Assembly (NCBI RefSeq): GCF_003028575.1
Contig: NZ_PYUD01000007.1
Coordinates: 86,558 to 150,557 of the forward strand
Length of the DNA stretch: 64,000 bases
Direction of reading: 5' to 3'
Source of the DNA: Halomonas urumqiensis
GTDB lineage: Bacteria > Pseudomonadota > Gammaproteobacteria > Pseudomonadales > Halomonadaceae
In this document: positions 49,198 to 59,079 of the stretch, piece by piece
How the letters are laid out: each line of letters begins with the position of its first letter
How positions within the stretch are numbered: the stretch's first letter is position 1
Notes under the pieces: model-generated
What the model was told of the DNA's origin: nothing
Database searches by the model: none
What the model saw: the letters and a program-made list of their open reading frames with translations, nothing else
Program-made: the position numbers and the translations under genes

Positions 49198-50288
49198 CAC
49201 GCCTCCTGCTGCAGGGCGGAGAGCTGCTCGGCCTGGTACTCGTGAATCAGCGGTTCGATCACATCGTCGAGCTGCTCACCGCTGACCACCTCGGTCAACT
49301 TGTAGAGGGTGAGATTGATGCGGTGGTCGGTGACGCGCCCCTGGGGAAAATTGTACGTGCGAATGCGCTCGCTGCGATCCCCGGAGCCCACCAGGCTCTT
49401 GCGCGTGTCGGCCTGTGCCTGTCGCTGCCCTTCCACGGCACTCTGCTTGAGCCGCGCGGCCAGCAGCGACATCGCCTTGGCGCGGTTCTTGTGCTGGCTA
49501 CGCTCCTCCTGGCACTCGACCACTACCCCACTCGGCAGGTGAGTGATGCGGATCGCCGAATCGGTGGTATTGACGTGCTGGCCACCCGCACCGCTGGAGC
49601 GAAAGGTGTCGACCCGCAGGTCGTTGGGGTTGATATCGACGTCACCCACCGCGTCGGCTTCCGGCATCACCGCCACGGTACAGGCCGAGGTGTGGATACG
49701 TCCCTGGGATTCGGTGGCGGGCACTCGCTGCACCCGGTGGGCACCGGACTCGAACTTCAGCCGGGCATAGACACCATCACCCTTGACCCGCGAAATGATC
49801 TCCTTGTAGCCGCCCTGCTCGCCATGGCTGGCACTGACCACCTCGACCCGCCAGCCGTGCTTCTCGGCATAGCGCGAATACATGCGGAACAGGTCACCGG
49901 CGAACAGCGCCGCCTCGTCGCCACCCGTGCCGGCACGCACCTCGAGGAACACGCTACGCCGATCATCGGGATCCTTGGGCACCAGCAATTGCTTGAGCCG
50001 AACCTCCATGGACTCGAGCCGCTCACCACCATCGGCCACCTCGAGCTCGGCCAGTTCACGCATCTCGGCATCGCTGTCGGAGGTCAATTGCTCGGCAGAT
50101 GCGATCTCGGCCTCGATGTCGCGAAATTCCCGCCAGGCCGCAACGAGTGGCTCGAGCTCTGAGTATTCTCGCGAATAATCGCGAAAGCGGGCCTGGTCGC
50201 CAATCACATCGGGTTCGGCCAGCAGGGCCGAGAGTTCCTCGAAGCGCTCAACGAAGGTATCCAGGCGCTGTCGCAGCGAAGCTTTCAT
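49197..50288 (-). CDS. prfA: Peptide chain release factor 1
   Basis: RF1 reads UAA and UAG. The 363-residue protein has the catalytic GGQ in [17 protein letters not shown] and the stop-codon-reading region around [23 protein letters not shown]. It is 26 bases after hemA and overlaps prmC. Length matches the family. Confidence 0.97.
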   Translation of the reverse strand: MKASLRQRLDTFVERFEELSALLAEPDVIGDQARFRDYSREYSELEPLVAAWREFRDIEAEIASAEQLTSDSDAEMRELAELEVADGGERLESMEVRLKQLLVPKDPDDRRSVFLEVRAGTGGDEAALFAGDLFRMYSRYAEKHGWRVEVVSASHGEQGGYKEIISRVKGDGVYARLKFESGAHRVQRVPATESQGRIHTSACTVAVMPEADAVGDVDINPNDLRVDTFRSSGAGGQHVNTTDSAIRITHLPSGVVVECQEERSQHKNRAKAMSLLAARLKQSAVEGQRQAQADTRKSLVGSGDRSERIRTYNFPQGRVTDHRINLTLYKLTEVVSGEQLDDVIEPLIHEYQAEQLSALQQEA

Positions 50289-50314
50289 GGGTCGGTCCTG
50301 TTCATGGTTCGAGC

Positions 50315-51583
50315 TTATCGGGTCTTGTCGGTAGGGGCATCGAGCAGCACCGAAGCCGCGGCCTCGAGAATGTCGTGACGCTCGGCGGACGCCGCATCAC
50401 GCAACGCCACAGTGGGGCGATGCAACAAGCGATTGGTGAGTTGATGCGCCAGCCGGCGAATCACTTCTTCAGGGTCCTCGCCACGCGCCAGGCGCTCGAG
50501 TGCCTGCTGTTCAGACTGCGCACGAAGTTCCTCGGCGCCAGCCCGGTAATCGCGAATCAACTCGCCGCCACCGCGAATACGCCGGTCATGCAACCAGGCA
50601 CCAACACCGTGCTCGATCAATGATTCGGCCTGGTCGGCGGCGACCTGGCGGTGGCGGCGGTTCTCCTCGATGACCTCCTGCAAGTCATCGACGGTATACA
50701 GGAAGATATCGGAAAGCTGGCCTACCTCGGGCTCGATATCGCGCGGCACGGCGATATCGACCATGAAGATCGGACGATGACGACGCTTCTTCAGTGCCCG
50801 CTCCACCATGCCCTTGCCGAGGATCGGCAAGGGGGCGGCGGTCGAGGAAATCACGATATCGGCATCGACCAGCGCGTCAGGAATCTCATCCAGGGTCACC
50901 GCACGCCCGGCTAGCGGGCCCGCCAGGATCTCGGCACGTTCGCGCGTGCGGTTGGCCACCGTCAACTGGCGCACACCGGCTTCATGAAGGTGGCGAGCCA
51001 CCAGTTCGATGGTCTCGCCGGCACCGATCAACAGCGCCTTGGCGCGGCCGAAGTCATCGAAGATTCGGCTGGCAAGACTGACCGCCGCGTAGGCCACCGA
51101 CACCGGATTACGGCCGATGCCGGTTTCGGTGCGCACCTGCTTGGCGACCGCAAAAGTATGCTGGAACAGGCACTCCAGTTCACGCCCCAACCCCTTGGCG
51201 CGACGGCTGGCCTGGTAGGCCTCCTTGAGCTGACCGAGGATCTGCGGCTCGCCAAGCACCATGGAGTCGAGCCCCACGGCCACTCTCATCAGGTGCCGTG
51301 CGGCATCGTTTTCCAGATAATGGTAGGCACAGTGCGAAAGATCCTCGACCGCCAGGCCATGAAAGCGCCCGAGCCAGTCGAGTATCTCGTACTCGCCCTG
51401 CGACTCGGTGACGCAGTAGAGCTCGGTGCGGTTGCAGGTCGACAACAGCGCCGCCTCCTTGACGGCGGGCAGCGCACGCAGCTCGACCAGTGCGGCGTCA
51501 AGCTGGGTCGGGGTGAAAGCCACCTGCTCGCGCACCTCCACGGTCGCGGTGCGATGATTGATTCCAAGGGCAAGCAGCGTCAT
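50315..51583 (-). CDS. hemA: Glutamyl-tRNA reductase
   Basis: HemA reduces glutamyl-tRNA to glutamate-1-semialdehyde, the first step of C5 tetrapyrrole synthesis. The protein from the ATG at 51583 has 422 residues, starts [20 protein letters not shown] and has the nucleophile C50 in [12 protein letters not shown]. The NADPH domain ([17 protein letters not shown]) and C-terminal dimerisation helices follow. An upstream in-frame start at 51616 would add 11 residues. It heads hemA-prfA-prmC. Confidence 0.96.
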   Translation of the reverse strand: MTLLALGINHRTATVEVREQVAFTPTQLDAALVELRALPAVKEAALLSTCNRTELYCVTESQGEYEILDWLGRFHGLAVEDLSHCAYHYLENDAARHLMRVAVGLDSMVLGEPQILGQLKEAYQASRRAKGLGRELECLFQHTFAVAKQVRTETGIGRNPVSVAYAAVSLASRIFDDFGRAKALLIGAGETIELVARHLHEAGVRQLTVANRTRERAEILAGPLAGRAVTLDEIPDALVDADIVISSTAAPLPILGKGMVERALKKRRHRPIFMVDIAVPRDIEPEVGQLSDIFLYTVDDLQEVIEENRRHRQVAADQAESLIEHGVGAWLHDRRIRGGGELIRDYRAGAEELRAQSEQQALERLARGEDPEEVIRRLAHQLTNRLLHRPTVALRDAASAERHDILEAAASVLLDAPTDKTR

Positions 51584-51644
51584 GCGTTGGGCGTCTTCGC
51601 TAGTGGTATCCGGCAAAGGTGGCGTTATCTGATCAAGGTGAAAG

Positions 51645-51653
51645 ATTCTATCA
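51645..51653 (-). promoter_or_regulatory. Extended -10 promoter for hemA
   Basis: On the minus strand TGATAGAAT (51653-51645) is an extended -10 box; the transcript would start about 55 bases before hemA. The 162-base divergent hemA-TPR spacer also has TTTGCC-N17-TATGCT on the plus strand as a weak promoter for the next gene. Confidence 0.5.
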
Positions 51654-51745
51654 CAGCCAACATGCGGTAGGCGTCATTGGCTGGTCCTTTGCCCACGACC
51701 ATCCAGCCGTTATGCTGACAGCTTGGCATCCAGAACGAGACGCTC

Positions 51746-53521
51746 ATGTCCTTCGGACTCGCACCACCCAGGCGCTTCCCCCTGATGACGAAGGCCCTTG
51801 CCCGCCTTGCGCCGTTGGCCATGATGAGCCTGGTCGCCGGCTGTCAGGCCCTGCCTTCCGGCAATGCCGAGTTCGCCACCGAGCGCGACCCCATGGAAGG
51901 CGCCCCTCCCATCGAGCGCGGCCTGGACGCCGAAGGGCTCGCTGGACTGCTGACCGCCGAGCTTGCGGGGCAGCGAGGAGACTACCAACGAGCCACACTT
52001 GGCTACCTGGAGGTTGCCGAACGCTATCGCTCATCCGCGCTGACCGAACGTGCCGCCCTGGCGGCAAGCTTCGGCAATGACCAGGAACTGCTGACCCGGG
52101 CAGCGGGACAATGGCAAGACCTCGAACCCGATTCAGAAGCGCCAGCCCGGCTGCTGGCAGGGCTTGCCATGCAGCGTGGCGACTGGCCAGAGGCGCTGTC
52201 CCAGCGGCTTGCGTTGATCGCGCGGGGTGGCGACAGCGACCTTGCCGCCTTCGCCGAGGCGGCGCTTGCCGACAACGCCGAACCCGAACCACTGCTGGCA
52301 CTGCTCTACCCACACCTCGAGCGCACCCCGCCTGACGCACGACGGCACGACGCGGAACTGGCCACGGCGTTGCTCGAAGTGGCCGCCGGCAACACCCTGG
52401 CCGCCCAGCGCCGACTCGACCAGCTTGGGCGTCGCGCTCCCGAGCTGCCGGCGTTGTGGCTGACCCGCACCCGCCTGGCCCAGGAACGCGGTGATCACGT
52501 CGCGGCTCGCGATGCGGCCCGCCGTGGTCTTGAGGTATCGCCCGAGGATGCCCGTTTCATCCTGCTATTGGCGCAGTCCGAACTGCGTCTGGGCAATCCG
52601 ACCGCCGCCGAGCGCCAGACCGACGCGCTGCTCGACGAACATACCGGCAACAATGAGCTGCGCCTGGCACTTGCACAGCTGTACCTCGAGGAGGGCCACC
52701 CCGAACCCGCCCGGCGCCTGCTGCTGCCGCTGATCGATGATCCGGATGCCCCGCCCAGGGTATACCTTCTACTGGGCGATACGGCTCGGGCCGAGGGTGA
52801 GGTGGACAACGCCCTCCTTTATTACCGCCAGGTGGCGGCCGGGGATCAGTTTCTCGCGGCCCGAGTGCGCGCCGCCGGCATGCTGGTCGACAACGACCGG
52901 CTGACCGATGCGCGGACCTTCCTGCGCATCGAGCGCCTGCGCCACGACGATTACTTCACCGATTTGCTCACCCTCGAGATCGAGCTGCTCGACCAGCAAG
53001 GCGAATCGGCCAGTGCAAGCGAGCTGCTCGCGCGGGAACTCGACCGCACGCCCAACGATGAGCAGCTACTTTACCTGCGCGCCATGCGCGCTTATGGCGA
53101 GGGCGACATCGAGGCCATGGAACGCGATCTCGGCCGGATCATCGAGCGCAATCCCGACAATGCCATGGCGCTCAATGCACTGGGCTATACCCTGGTCGAT
53201 CTGGGGCTGGAGGAGCGCTATGACGAGGCCCGTGACATGATCGAGCGCGCCCAGCAGCTTGACCCGGACAACCCGGCGATTCTCGACAGTCTCGGCTGGG
53301 TGTATTACCGCCAGGGCGACCCCGAACAGGCTCTGCAGTGGCTCGAGCGTGCCTACGACACCCTCCCCGACCAGGAGATCGCCGCGCACCTGGCTGAGGT
53401 GCTGTGGGTCCTCGAGCGCCGGGATGAGGCACGCGACGTGGTGCGTCTGGCCATCGAACGCCATGACGAACACCCGGTGATCGACGCCCTGCTCGAACGG
53501 ATTCCCCAGCTCGCACCCTGA
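51746..53521 (+). CDS. TPR-repeat lipoprotein
   Basis: A 591-residue tetratricopeptide-repeat protein. A signal peptide with lipobox LVAGC places the lipidated cysteine at C33, so it is anchored in the envelope. Most of the rest is TPR-like helix pairs; the best are near the C-terminus (NPDNAMALNALGYTLVDLG, then NPAILDSLGWVYYRQGDPEQA). It is the gene that commonly precedes lolB in gammaproteobacteria. Function is unknown beyond protein-protein interaction. An in-frame ATG at 51785 would give a 20-residue signal peptide and may be the true start. Confidence 0.88.
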   Translation: MSFGLAPPRRFPLMTKALARLAPLAMMSLVAGCQALPSGNAEFATERDPMEGAPPIERGLDAEGLAGLLTAELAGQRGDYQRATLGYLEVAERYRSSALTERAALAASFGNDQELLTRAAGQWQDLEPDSEAPARLLAGLAMQRGDWPEALSQRLALIARGGDSDLAAFAEAALADNAEPEPLLALLYPHLERTPPDARRHDAELATALLEVAAGNTLAAQRRLDQLGRRAPELPALWLTRTRLAQERGDHVAARDAARRGLEVSPEDARFILLLAQSELRLGNPTAAERQTDALLDEHTGNNELRLALAQLYLEEGHPEPARRLLLPLIDDPDAPPRVYLLLGDTARAEGEVDNALLYYRQVAAGDQFLAARVRAAGMLVDNDRLTDARTFLRIERLRHDDYFTDLLTLEIELLDQQGESASASELLARELDRTPNDEQLLYLRAMRAYGEGDIEAMERDLGRIIERNPDNAMALNALGYTLVDLGLEERYDEARDMIERAQQLDPDNPAILDSLGWVYYRQGDPEQALQWLERAYDTLPDQEIAAHLAEVLWVLERRDEARDVVRLAIERHDEHPVIDALLERIPQLAP

Positions 53522-53587
53522 ACGGGGAAGGCCGCTCACGACTCAAGACCCACGACTCACTATTCACCTGCGACCACGAGACCTTCC

Positions 53588-54250
53588 ATGACCACCACGA
53601 CCGCCGCCAGGGCCACCAGCATTCCCCCCGCCGCACTACCGCGTGGCGCCAAGTTCGCCTTACTGCTGATGATCGTCCTGATGGCCGGTTGCGCGGGTCG
53701 CGCACCGGCGCCCGAGGGAGAACGCGCCGCCGGCCAGTGGGACGACCAGATGACACGCCTGGAAGCCCTCGACACCTGGATGCTGGCCGGCAAGGCCGGG
53801 CTGCGCACGCCTGAAGATTCGACCAGTGCCAATCTCGACTGGAGCCAGCACCCTCATTACTATCGCCTGTTGATCAGTGGTCCTTTTGGCAGCGGTCGCA
53901 GCACCCTCGAGGGACGCGAAGGGCGTTTTTCGCTGACCACCTCCGAGGGCCGCTTCGAAGCGGAGACACCCGAAGCGCTGATGCAAGAGCAGCTAGGCTG
54001 GTCGCTTCCGGTCAGCTCGCTTGCCGACTGGGTTCGTGGCCTGCCGGGCGAGCATGGCGACCACACACTCGAGGAGGACGAACTTGGGTTTCCGCAACGC
54101 CTGGAACAGGATGGCTGGGAAATCGACTACCGCGACTGGACCCAGGCCGAGGGGCTGTGGCTGCCACGCCGAATGGTCATGAACTATGACGACGTGCGCG
54201 TGACGCTGGTGATCACTCAGTGGCAACCCAGCGTCGATGAAGATGCCTGA
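53588..54250 (+). CDS. lolB: Outer-membrane lipoprotein receptor LolB
   Basis: LolB accepts lipoproteins from LolA and inserts them into the outer membrane. The 220-residue protein has a lipobox LMAGC with C35, then a LolA/B-type barrel (WMLAGKAGLRTP, LISGPFGSGRSTLEG). The signal peptide is preceded by about 20 extra residues. It overlaps ispE by 14 bases, the standard lolB-ispE-prs order. Confidence 0.92.
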   Translation: MTTTTAARATSIPPAALPRGAKFALLLMIVLMAGCAGRAPAPEGERAAGQWDDQMTRLEALDTWMLAGKAGLRTPEDSTSANLDWSQHPHYYRLLISGPFGSGRSTLEGREGRFSLTTSEGRFEAETPEALMQEQLGWSLPVSSLADWVRGLPGEHGDHTLEEDELGFPQRLEQDGWEIDYRDWTQAEGLWLPRRMVMNYDDVRVTLVITQWQPSVDEDA

Positions 54251-55121
54251 CGGATTGTCGCTACCGGCACCGGCCAAGCTCAACCGCTTGCTGCTGATCA
54301 CCGGGCAGCGCGCGGACGGCTACCACGAGCTTCAGACACTGTTCCAGTTCCTCGACCATGGCGACACCCTGCGACTGTGCCCGCGCGATGATGGCCTGGT
54401 ACGGCTCGACTCGTCGCTGCCAGGTATTGCCCACGACGACAACCTGATCATCAAGGCCGCACGGCTGCTCCAGGCCGACACCGGCAGCTCGCTGGGCGCC
54501 GACATCCACCTGGAAAAGCGCCTGCCGATGGGTGGCGGCCTTGGCGGCGGCAGTAGTGATGCCGCCACCGCGCTGCTGGGGCTCGATCACCTCTGGTCCC
54601 TGAACCTGCCGCTGGCGCGGCTGGCGGCACTTGGCCTCACGCTCGGCGCCGATGTACCGGTATTCGTTCACGGCCATGCCGCCTGGGCCGAAGGCATCGG
54701 TGAACGACTTACCCCGGTGGCGCTGGACACGCCCTGGTTCGTGGTCGTGCATCCCGGCGTCGAGGTTGCCACGCCTGCCGTGTTCAAAGCGCCGCAATTG
54801 ACACGCGACACCCCCCCCATTACCATGGCGCGCGCACTGCAGGGGGGAGCGTCCAGCTGGCGCAACGACTGCGAAACAACGGTCAGGTTGCTCTATCCGG
54901 TCGTCGCAGACGTGATTGACTGGCTGTCCAGGCGAGCGCCGACACTGCTTACCGGTACAGGGGCCTGTGTGTTTGCCAGGCTCGACTGCGAAGAGCAGGC
55001 CGATGCGCTGCTGGAGGCACTTGCCTCCGAGGCTCCCGAGCACTGGCAGGCCTTCAAGGCCCAAGGTCGCAACCGCTCTCCTCTTCATGTCGTGCTGGAA
55101 CGAGCCGAGCGGCGTCGCTGA
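54237..55121 (+). CDS. ispE: 4-diphosphocytidyl-2-C-methyl-D-erythritol kinase
   Basis: IspE phosphorylates CDP-methylerythritol in the MEP isoprenoid pathway. The 294-residue GHMP kinase has the substrate start LPAPAKLNRLLLITGQRADGYHELQT and the ATP loop PMGGGLGGGSSDAATAL, with LTGTGACVFA near the end. The start at 54237 lies inside lolB; the ATG at 54243 is an alternative. The 79-base spacer to prs holds no tRNA. Confidence 0.95.
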   Translation: MKMPDGLSLPAPAKLNRLLLITGQRADGYHELQTLFQFLDHGDTLRLCPRDDGLVRLDSSLPGIAHDDNLIIKAARLLQADTGSSLGADIHLEKRLPMGGGLGGGSSDAATALLGLDHLWSLNLPLARLAALGLTLGADVPVFVHGHAAWAEGIGERLTPVALDTPWFVVVHPGVEVATPAVFKAPQLTRDTPPITMARALQGGASSWRNDCETTVRLLYPVVADVIDWLSRRAPTLLTGTGACVFARLDCEEQADALLEALASEAPEHWQAFKAQGRNRSPLHVVLERAERRR

Positions 55122-55200
55122 TCCACCCCAGCGCCACATTCTCGATGCCGACCCGACGATATGACCAACCAGATTCCCAACACTGCATAGGTGGCTGCGC

Positions 55201-56142
55201 GTGTCAAAATTGATGGTTTTCGCCGGGAATGCCAATCCCGAACTCGCCCGCAAGATTGCCGAGAGTCTTGATACTCGCCAGGGCAATGCCACTGTCGGCC
55301 AGTTCAGCGACGGCGAGATTGCGGTCGAGATCAACGAGAACGTGCGCGGCAAGGATGTGTTCATCCTGCAGTCCACCTGTGCACCGACCAACGACAACCT
55401 GATGGAGCTGATCCTGATGGTGGACGCCCTGCGTCGGGCCTCCGCCACTCGGATCACCGCCGTGGTCCCGTACTTTGGCTACGCCCGGCAGGATCGCCGG
55501 GTGCGCTCGGCACGCGTGCCGATCTCGGCCAAGATCGTCGCTGACATGATGGTCAAGGCCGGGGTCGACCGCGTGATGACCATGGATCTGCACGCCGACC
55601 AGATCCAGGGCTTCTTCGACGTGCCGGTCGACAACGTCTACGGCTCGCCGATTCTGCTCGACGACATCGAACGCCAGAACTACGAAAACCTGGTGGTGGT
55701 ATCGCCAGACGTTGGCGGCGTGGTGCGCGCCCGCGCCATCGCCAAGCAGCTCAACGCCGACCTTGCCATCATCGACAAGCGCCGCCCCTCGGCCAACCAG
55801 GCCCAGGTGATGCACATCATCGGCGAAATCGAGGGTCGCAACTGCGTGGTGGTCGACGACATGATCGACACCGCCGGCACCCTGTGCAAGGCCGGCGAAG
55901 CCCTCAAGGATCATGGCGCCAACCGCGTGGTGGCCTACGCCACCCACCCGATCCTGTCCGGTCCCGCGGTCGACAACATTGCGGGCTCGGTGCTCGACGA
56001 AGTCGTGGTCACCGACACCATTCCGCTGTCCGATGCCGCGCGCCGCAGTGGCCGCATCCGCCAGTTGAGCGTGGCAGGCCTGATCGCCGAAGCGATACGC
56101 CGCGTCAGCAACGAAGAATCCGTCAGCGCCATGTTCCACTGA
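55201..56142 (+). CDS. prs: Ribose-phosphate pyrophosphokinase
   Basis: Prs makes PRPP for nucleotide, histidine and tryptophan synthesis. The 313-residue protein has [20 protein letters not shown] and the PRPP-binding loop [12 protein letters not shown]. Translation starts at a GTG at 55201. Length and motifs are fully typical. Confidence 0.97.
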   Translation: MSKLMVFAGNANPELARKIAESLDTRQGNATVGQFSDGEIAVEINENVRGKDVFILQSTCAPTNDNLMELILMVDALRRASATRITAVVPYFGYARQDRRVRSARVPISAKIVADMMVKAGVDRVMTMDLHADQIQGFFDVPVDNVYGSPILLDDIERQNYENLVVVSPDVGGVVRARAIAKQLNADLAIIDKRRPSANQAQVMHIIGEIEGRNCVVVDDMIDTAGTLCKAGEALKDHGANRVVAYATHPILSGPAVDNIAGSVLDEVVVTDTIPLSDAARRSGRIRQLSVAGLIAEAIRRVSNEESVSAMFH

Positions 56143-56256
56143 CCGCGCAAGCGGTCGGCAACAGGCGCCGGAAAAGCGCCCTACGGGGCACCCGGAAACA
56201 TCATGGTCAGGTCGCGGGCCACGGTGCTTTCCTTACATACTGCAAGAGGCAACATC

Positions 56257-56931
56257 ATGTCCGATTTCACCCTTAAAGCCAGCGTTCGCAACGACCTGGG
56301 GAAAGGTGCGAGCCGCCGCCTGCGTCGTGAGAACCTCCAGGTCCCGGCTATCGTCTACGGTGGCGAGAACACCCCGCAGCCGGTATCCGTCGAGAAGTCC
56401 GCCTTCTACAAGGCCATCGAGGACGAGTCCTTCTTCTCCTCGGTGATCAACCTGGTCGTCGACGGCAAGAGCGAGCAGGTCGTGGTTCGCGACCTGCAGC
56501 GTCACCCCTACAAGCCGCTGGTGACCCACGCCGACTTCCTGCGCGTAGATGCCACTCACGAAATCACCATGAACGTGCCACTGCACGTGCTGGGTGAAGA
56601 TGCGTGCAAGGCCATCAAGGACGAGGACGGTGAGCTGCACGTGCTGGCCAACGAGATCCAGATCAGCTGCCTACCGAAGGACCTGCCCGACTTCCTGGAA
56701 GTCGACATCTCCGAGACCGAGCTGGGCACCACCCTGCACCTCTCCGACCTCAAGGTGCCGGCCGGCGTGACCATCGTCGCGCTGACCCACGGCGAAGACT
56801 ATGACCAGGCGGTGCTGAGCATCACCAAGGCCAAGGTCCGCCAGGAAGAAGAGGACGAAGAGGAAGCCGACAGCGGCAAGGAAGAAAGTGGCAAGGAAGA
56901 GAGTGGCAAGGAAGAGGGCGGCGAAGAGTAA
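56257..56931 (+). CDS. rplY: 50S ribosomal protein bL25 (Ctc form)
   Basis: bL25 binds 5S rRNA. The 224-residue Ctc form has the N-terminal bL25 domain ([19 protein letters not shown]) and the C-terminal TL5 beta-domain, followed by an acidic tail of three SGKEE repeats and GGEE. The ATG at 56257 follows AAGAGG; the frame open to 56203 is not conserved. The acidic tail suits a salt-adapted proteome. It stands between prs and pth as usual. Confidence 0.96.
   Translation: MSDFTLKASVRNDLGKGASRRLRRENLQVPAIVYGGENTPQPVSVEKSAFYKAIEDESFFSSVINLVVDGKSEQVVVRDLQRHPYKPLVTHADFLRVDATHEITMNVPLHVLGEDACKAIKDEDGELHVLANEIQISCLPKDLPDFLEVDISETELGTTLHLSDLKVPAGVTIVALTHGEDYDQAVLSITKAKVRQEEEDEEEADSGKEESGKEESGKEEGGEE
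56872..56916 (+). repeat. 15-bp tandem repeat encoding the SGKEE tail of bL25
   Basis: Three in-frame units AG(C/T)GGCAAGGAAGA(A/G) encode SGKEE three times at the C-terminus. Units differ only at third codon positions. Copy number could vary among strains without frame loss. Confidence 0.85.
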
Positions 56932-56943
56932 TATCTTCCCCCC

Positions 56944-56965
56944 GGGGCCATGCCTGCATGGCCCC
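56944..56965 (+). terminator. Hairpin after rplY
   Basis: GGGGCCATG and CATGGCCCC form a nine-base stem with loop CCTG, then a pyrimidine-rich TCCCCTTTCCTTCCC. It is the first of two hairpins between rplY and pth. Confidence 0.55.
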
Positions 56966-56982
56966 TCCCCTTTCCTTCCCGA

Positions 56983-57010
56983 TCAAGCGCCCCGGCGCTT
57001 GATTTTTTTT
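56983..57010 (+). terminator. Strong intrinsic terminator directly before the pth ribosome binding site
   Basis: TCAAGCGCC (56983-56991) and GGCGCTTGA (56994-57002) form a perfect nine-base stem with a two-base loop, followed by eight T residues (57003-57010). The pth Shine-Dalgarno GGAGG begins at 57011, the next base. So rplY transcription should end here, and pth expression depends on readthrough or a promoter hidden in this leader. Confidence 0.85.
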
Positions 57011-57023
57011 GGAGGCAGCGATG

Positions 57024-57608
57024 ATGGGCCAAGTCAAAGCGATCATCGGGCTGGGCAACCCCGGCGCCGACTACGAGGCCACCCGGCATAATGCGGGCGC
57101 CTGGTTGGTAGAGGCGGTGGCTCGCCAGGCCGGTGGTGAGCTCCGCACGGACAGGAAATTTCTCGGCCTGCATGCCCGCGTACAGTACGCGGGACATGAT
57201 CTTCACCTGCTCAACCCCACCACCTTCATGAACCGCAGCGGGGGAGCCGTGGCCGCCCTGTGCCAGTTCTACAAGATCGCCCCGGATGAGCTGCTGGTTG
57301 CCCATGATGAGCTCGATATCGCCCCGGGCACTGCTCGCTACAAGACCGGTGGTGGCCACGGAGGTCACAATGGCCTGCGCGACATCATCAGTGCACTCGG
57401 CAACGAACGTGGCTTTCACCGCCTGCGCATGGGTATCGGCCACCCCGGTGACTCCCGCCAGGTCACCCATTACGTACTGGGGCGGCCCGGCAAGGCCGAG
57501 CATGCCGCCATCGAAGCCGCCATCGACGAATGCCTGGCCACCCTGCCCGATGCCATCGGCGGTGAATGGGCACGCGCCATGAATCGGCTGCACAGCTTTT
57601 CCGCCTGA
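57024..57608 (+). CDS. pth: Peptidyl-tRNA hydrolase
   Basis: Pth recycles peptidyl-tRNA released by abortive translation. The 194-residue protein starts [25 protein letters not shown] with catalytic H22, and has FMNRSGGAV and HDELDIAPG. The ATG at 57024 lies eight bases after GGAGG; the ATG at 57021 is also possible. The stop codon lies in the loop of a hairpin. Confidence 0.96.
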   Translation: MGQVKAIIGLGNPGADYEATRHNAGAWLVEAVARQAGGELRTDRKFLGLHARVQYAGHDLHLLNPTTFMNRSGGAVAALCQFYKIAPDELLVAHDELDIAPGTARYKTGGGHGGHNGLRDIISALGNERGFHRLRMGIGHPGDSRQVTHYVLGRPGKAEHAAIEAAIDECLATLPDAIGGEWARAMNRLHSFSA

Positions 57609-57618
57609 GGCGGAAAAG
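57596..57618. terminator. Hairpin with the pth stop codon as loop
   Basis: CTTTTCCGCC (57596-57605) and GGCGGAAAAG (57609-57618) are perfect ten-base arms; the three-base loop is the pth TGA (57606-57608). No T-tract follows on the plus strand, so mRNA 3'-end protection is at least as likely as termination. Confidence 0.45.
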
Positions 57619-57622
57619 TCAG

Positions 57623-57684
57623 CTGGAAGCTGGAAATCAGCATCGTTCTTTTCCTGGGTCAAGCGTTTCTCTTCCAGCTTCCAG
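57623..57684. repeat. Inverted repeat of an AGCTGGAAG-type element between pth and ychF
   Basis: CTGGAAGCTGGAA (57623-57635) and TTCCAGCTTCCAG (57672-57684) are perfect 13-base arms, each itself a doubled CTGGAA unit; a third TTCCAGCTT is at 57701-57709. The 179-base spacer holds no gene. It looks like a dispersed intergenic repeat, but only this copy is seen in the window. Confidence 0.6.
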
Positions 57685-57733
57685 GAGCGAAGCGACGCTC
57701 TTCCAGCTTATGGCTCGACCATGCCCCTTCCCG

Positions 57734-57739
57734 TACAAT
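57734..57739 (+). promoter_or_regulatory. Possible -10 box for ychF
   Basis: TACAAT lies 48 bases before the ychF ATG, with a weak -35 (TGGCTC) 17 bases upstream. It is the only plausible promoter in the pth-ychF spacer downstream of the inverted repeat. Confidence 0.35.
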
Positions 57740-57787
57740 GGCGCCAACTTTTCTCGCCCCTCGGCACAGAATCATCAGGAACAGACT

Positions 57788-58879
57788 ATGGGTTTCAACT
57801 GCGGTATCGTCGGCCTGCCCAACGTAGGCAAGTCGACCCTCTTCAATGCGCTGACCAAGTCCGGCATCGATGCCGAGAACTTTCCGTTCTGTACCATCGA
57901 ACCCAATGTCGGCATCGTGCCGATGCCCGACCCGCGTCTCGACAAGCTGTCGGCGATCGTGCGGCCGCAGAAAGTGATCCCCACCACCATGGAGTTCGTC
58001 GATATCGCGGGGCTCGTGGCGGGTGCCTCGAAGGGCGAAGGGCTTGGCAACAAGTTCCTGGCCAACATCCGGGAGACCCAGGCGATCGCCCATGTGGTGC
58101 GCTGCTTCGACAACGACAACGTGATCCATGTGGCCAACCAGGTCGATCCGCGCGCCGACATCGAAATCATCAACATGGAACTGGCGCTTGCCGACCTCGA
58201 CACTGTCGAGCGAGCGATCCAGCGCCTGGTGCGGGTCGCCAAGGGCGGCGACAAGGAAGCCATTGCCACCAAGGCGATCCTCGAGCGTATCCAGCCACAC
58301 CTGGCGGAAGGCCTGCCGCTCAGAAGCTTCGGCCTCGACGCGGATGACGCCCACGCCCTCAAGGGCTTTGGCTTCCTGACCTTGAAACCCACCATGTACA
58401 TCGCCAACGTCAACGAGGACGGCTTCGAGTCGAACCCCTATCTCGACGTGGTCAACGAGATCGCCGCCGAGGAAGGCGCCGTGGTGGTGCCGGTGTGCAA
58501 CCAGCTGGAGGCCGAGATCGCCGAGCTGGATGACGAGGAGCGCGCCATGTTCCTCGACGAGATGGGCATGCAGGAACCCGGCCTCGACAGGGTGATCCGT
58601 GCGGGATATGCCTTGCTCGGGCTGCAGACCTACTTCACCGCCGGCGTCAAGGAGGTCCGTGCCTGGACCGTCAAGGTTGGCGCCACCGCGCCGGAGGCGG
58701 CGGGCGTGATTCATACCGACTTCCAGAAGGGCTTCATCCGCGCCGAAGTCGTCGGCTATGAGGACTTCGTCTCGCTTGACGGCGAACAGGGCGCCAAGGA
58801 CGCCGGCAAGTGGCGCCTCGAGGGCAAGGAGTACATCGTCAAGGACGGTGACGTGATCCACTTCCGCTTCAATGTCTGA
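57788..58879 (+). CDS. ychF: Ribosome-binding ATPase YchF (Obg family)
   Basis: YchF is an ATPase of the Obg family that binds ribosomes and affects stress responses. The 363-residue protein, identical in length to E. coli YchF, has the P-loop GLPNVGKST, the [20 protein letters not shown] switch and the C-terminal TGS-like domain ending [12 protein letters not shown]. The frame is open to 57566, but the ATG at 57788 gives the conserved [12 protein letters not shown] start. It follows pth as usual. Confidence 0.97.
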   Translation: MGFNCGIVGLPNVGKSTLFNALTKSGIDAENFPFCTIEPNVGIVPMPDPRLDKLSAIVRPQKVIPTTMEFVDIAGLVAGASKGEGLGNKFLANIRETQAIAHVVRCFDNDNVIHVANQVDPRADIEIINMELALADLDTVERAIQRLVRVAKGGDKEAIATKAILERIQPHLAEGLPLRSFGLDADDAHALKGFGFLTLKPTMYIANVNEDGFESNPYLDVVNEIAAEEGAVVVPVCNQLEAEIAELDDEERAMFLDEMGMQEPGLDRVIRAGYALLGLQTYFTAGVKEVRAWTVKVGATAPEAAGVIHTDFQKGFIRAEVVGYEDFVSLDGEQGAKDAGKWRLEGKEYIVKDGDVIHFRFNV

Positions 58880-58884
58880 GGAGC

Positions 58885-58913
58885 TTGACATCGCAAGGGT
58901 CGATGCGTAGACT
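58885..58913 (+). promoter_or_regulatory. Sigma-70 promoter of tRNA-Met
   Basis: TTGACA (58885-58890), a 17-base spacer and TAGACT (58908-58913) are followed by a GC-rich discriminator (TCGGCTCCG), as in stable-RNA promoters under stringent control. Transcription would start near 58920, nine bases before the mature tRNA. The promoter begins six bases after the ychF stop. Confidence 0.75.
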
Positions 58914-58928
58914 TCGGCTCCGTTGAAA

Positions 58929-59005
58929 GGCTACGTAGCTCAGCTGGTTAGAGCACATCACTCATAATGATGGGGTCCCCTGTTCAAATCAGGGCGTAGC
59001 CACCA
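58929..59005 (+). tRNA. tRNA-Met (CAT), elongator
   Basis: A complete 77-base cloverleaf: acceptor GGCTACG/CGTAGCC, D stem GCTC/GAGC, anticodon stem CATCA/TGATG with loop CTCATAA (anticodon CAT at 58963-58965), T stem CCCTG/CAGGG and encoded CCA. It is nearly identical to the E. coli elongator tRNA-Met and lacks initiator features (the 1-72 pair is formed, no three GC pairs in the anticodon stem). The lysidine tRNA-Ile alternative is unlikely given the acceptor stem. The T loop reads TTCAAAT. Confidence 0.97.
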
Positions 59006-59011
59006 GACACG

Positions 59012-59045
59012 AAAAAACCCGGCTCTCGCGAGCCGGGTTTTTTTT
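59012..59045. terminator. Bidirectional intrinsic terminator between tRNA-Met and apeB
   Basis: CCCGGCTC (59018-59025) and GAGCCGGG (59030-59037) with loop TCGC are flanked by six A residues on the left and eight T residues on the right, giving T-tracts on both strands. It ends the tRNA transcript and, 35 bases beyond its stop, apeB. Confidence 0.9.
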
Positions 59046-59079
59046 CATGGTCACATGCCGCCCTTCACGCCGCGGCCCT

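Noticed and set aside
55122..55200. tRNA gene between ispE and prs, as found in some gammaproteobacteria
   Set aside because: The 79 bases do not fold into a cloverleaf and lack T-loop and CCA features.
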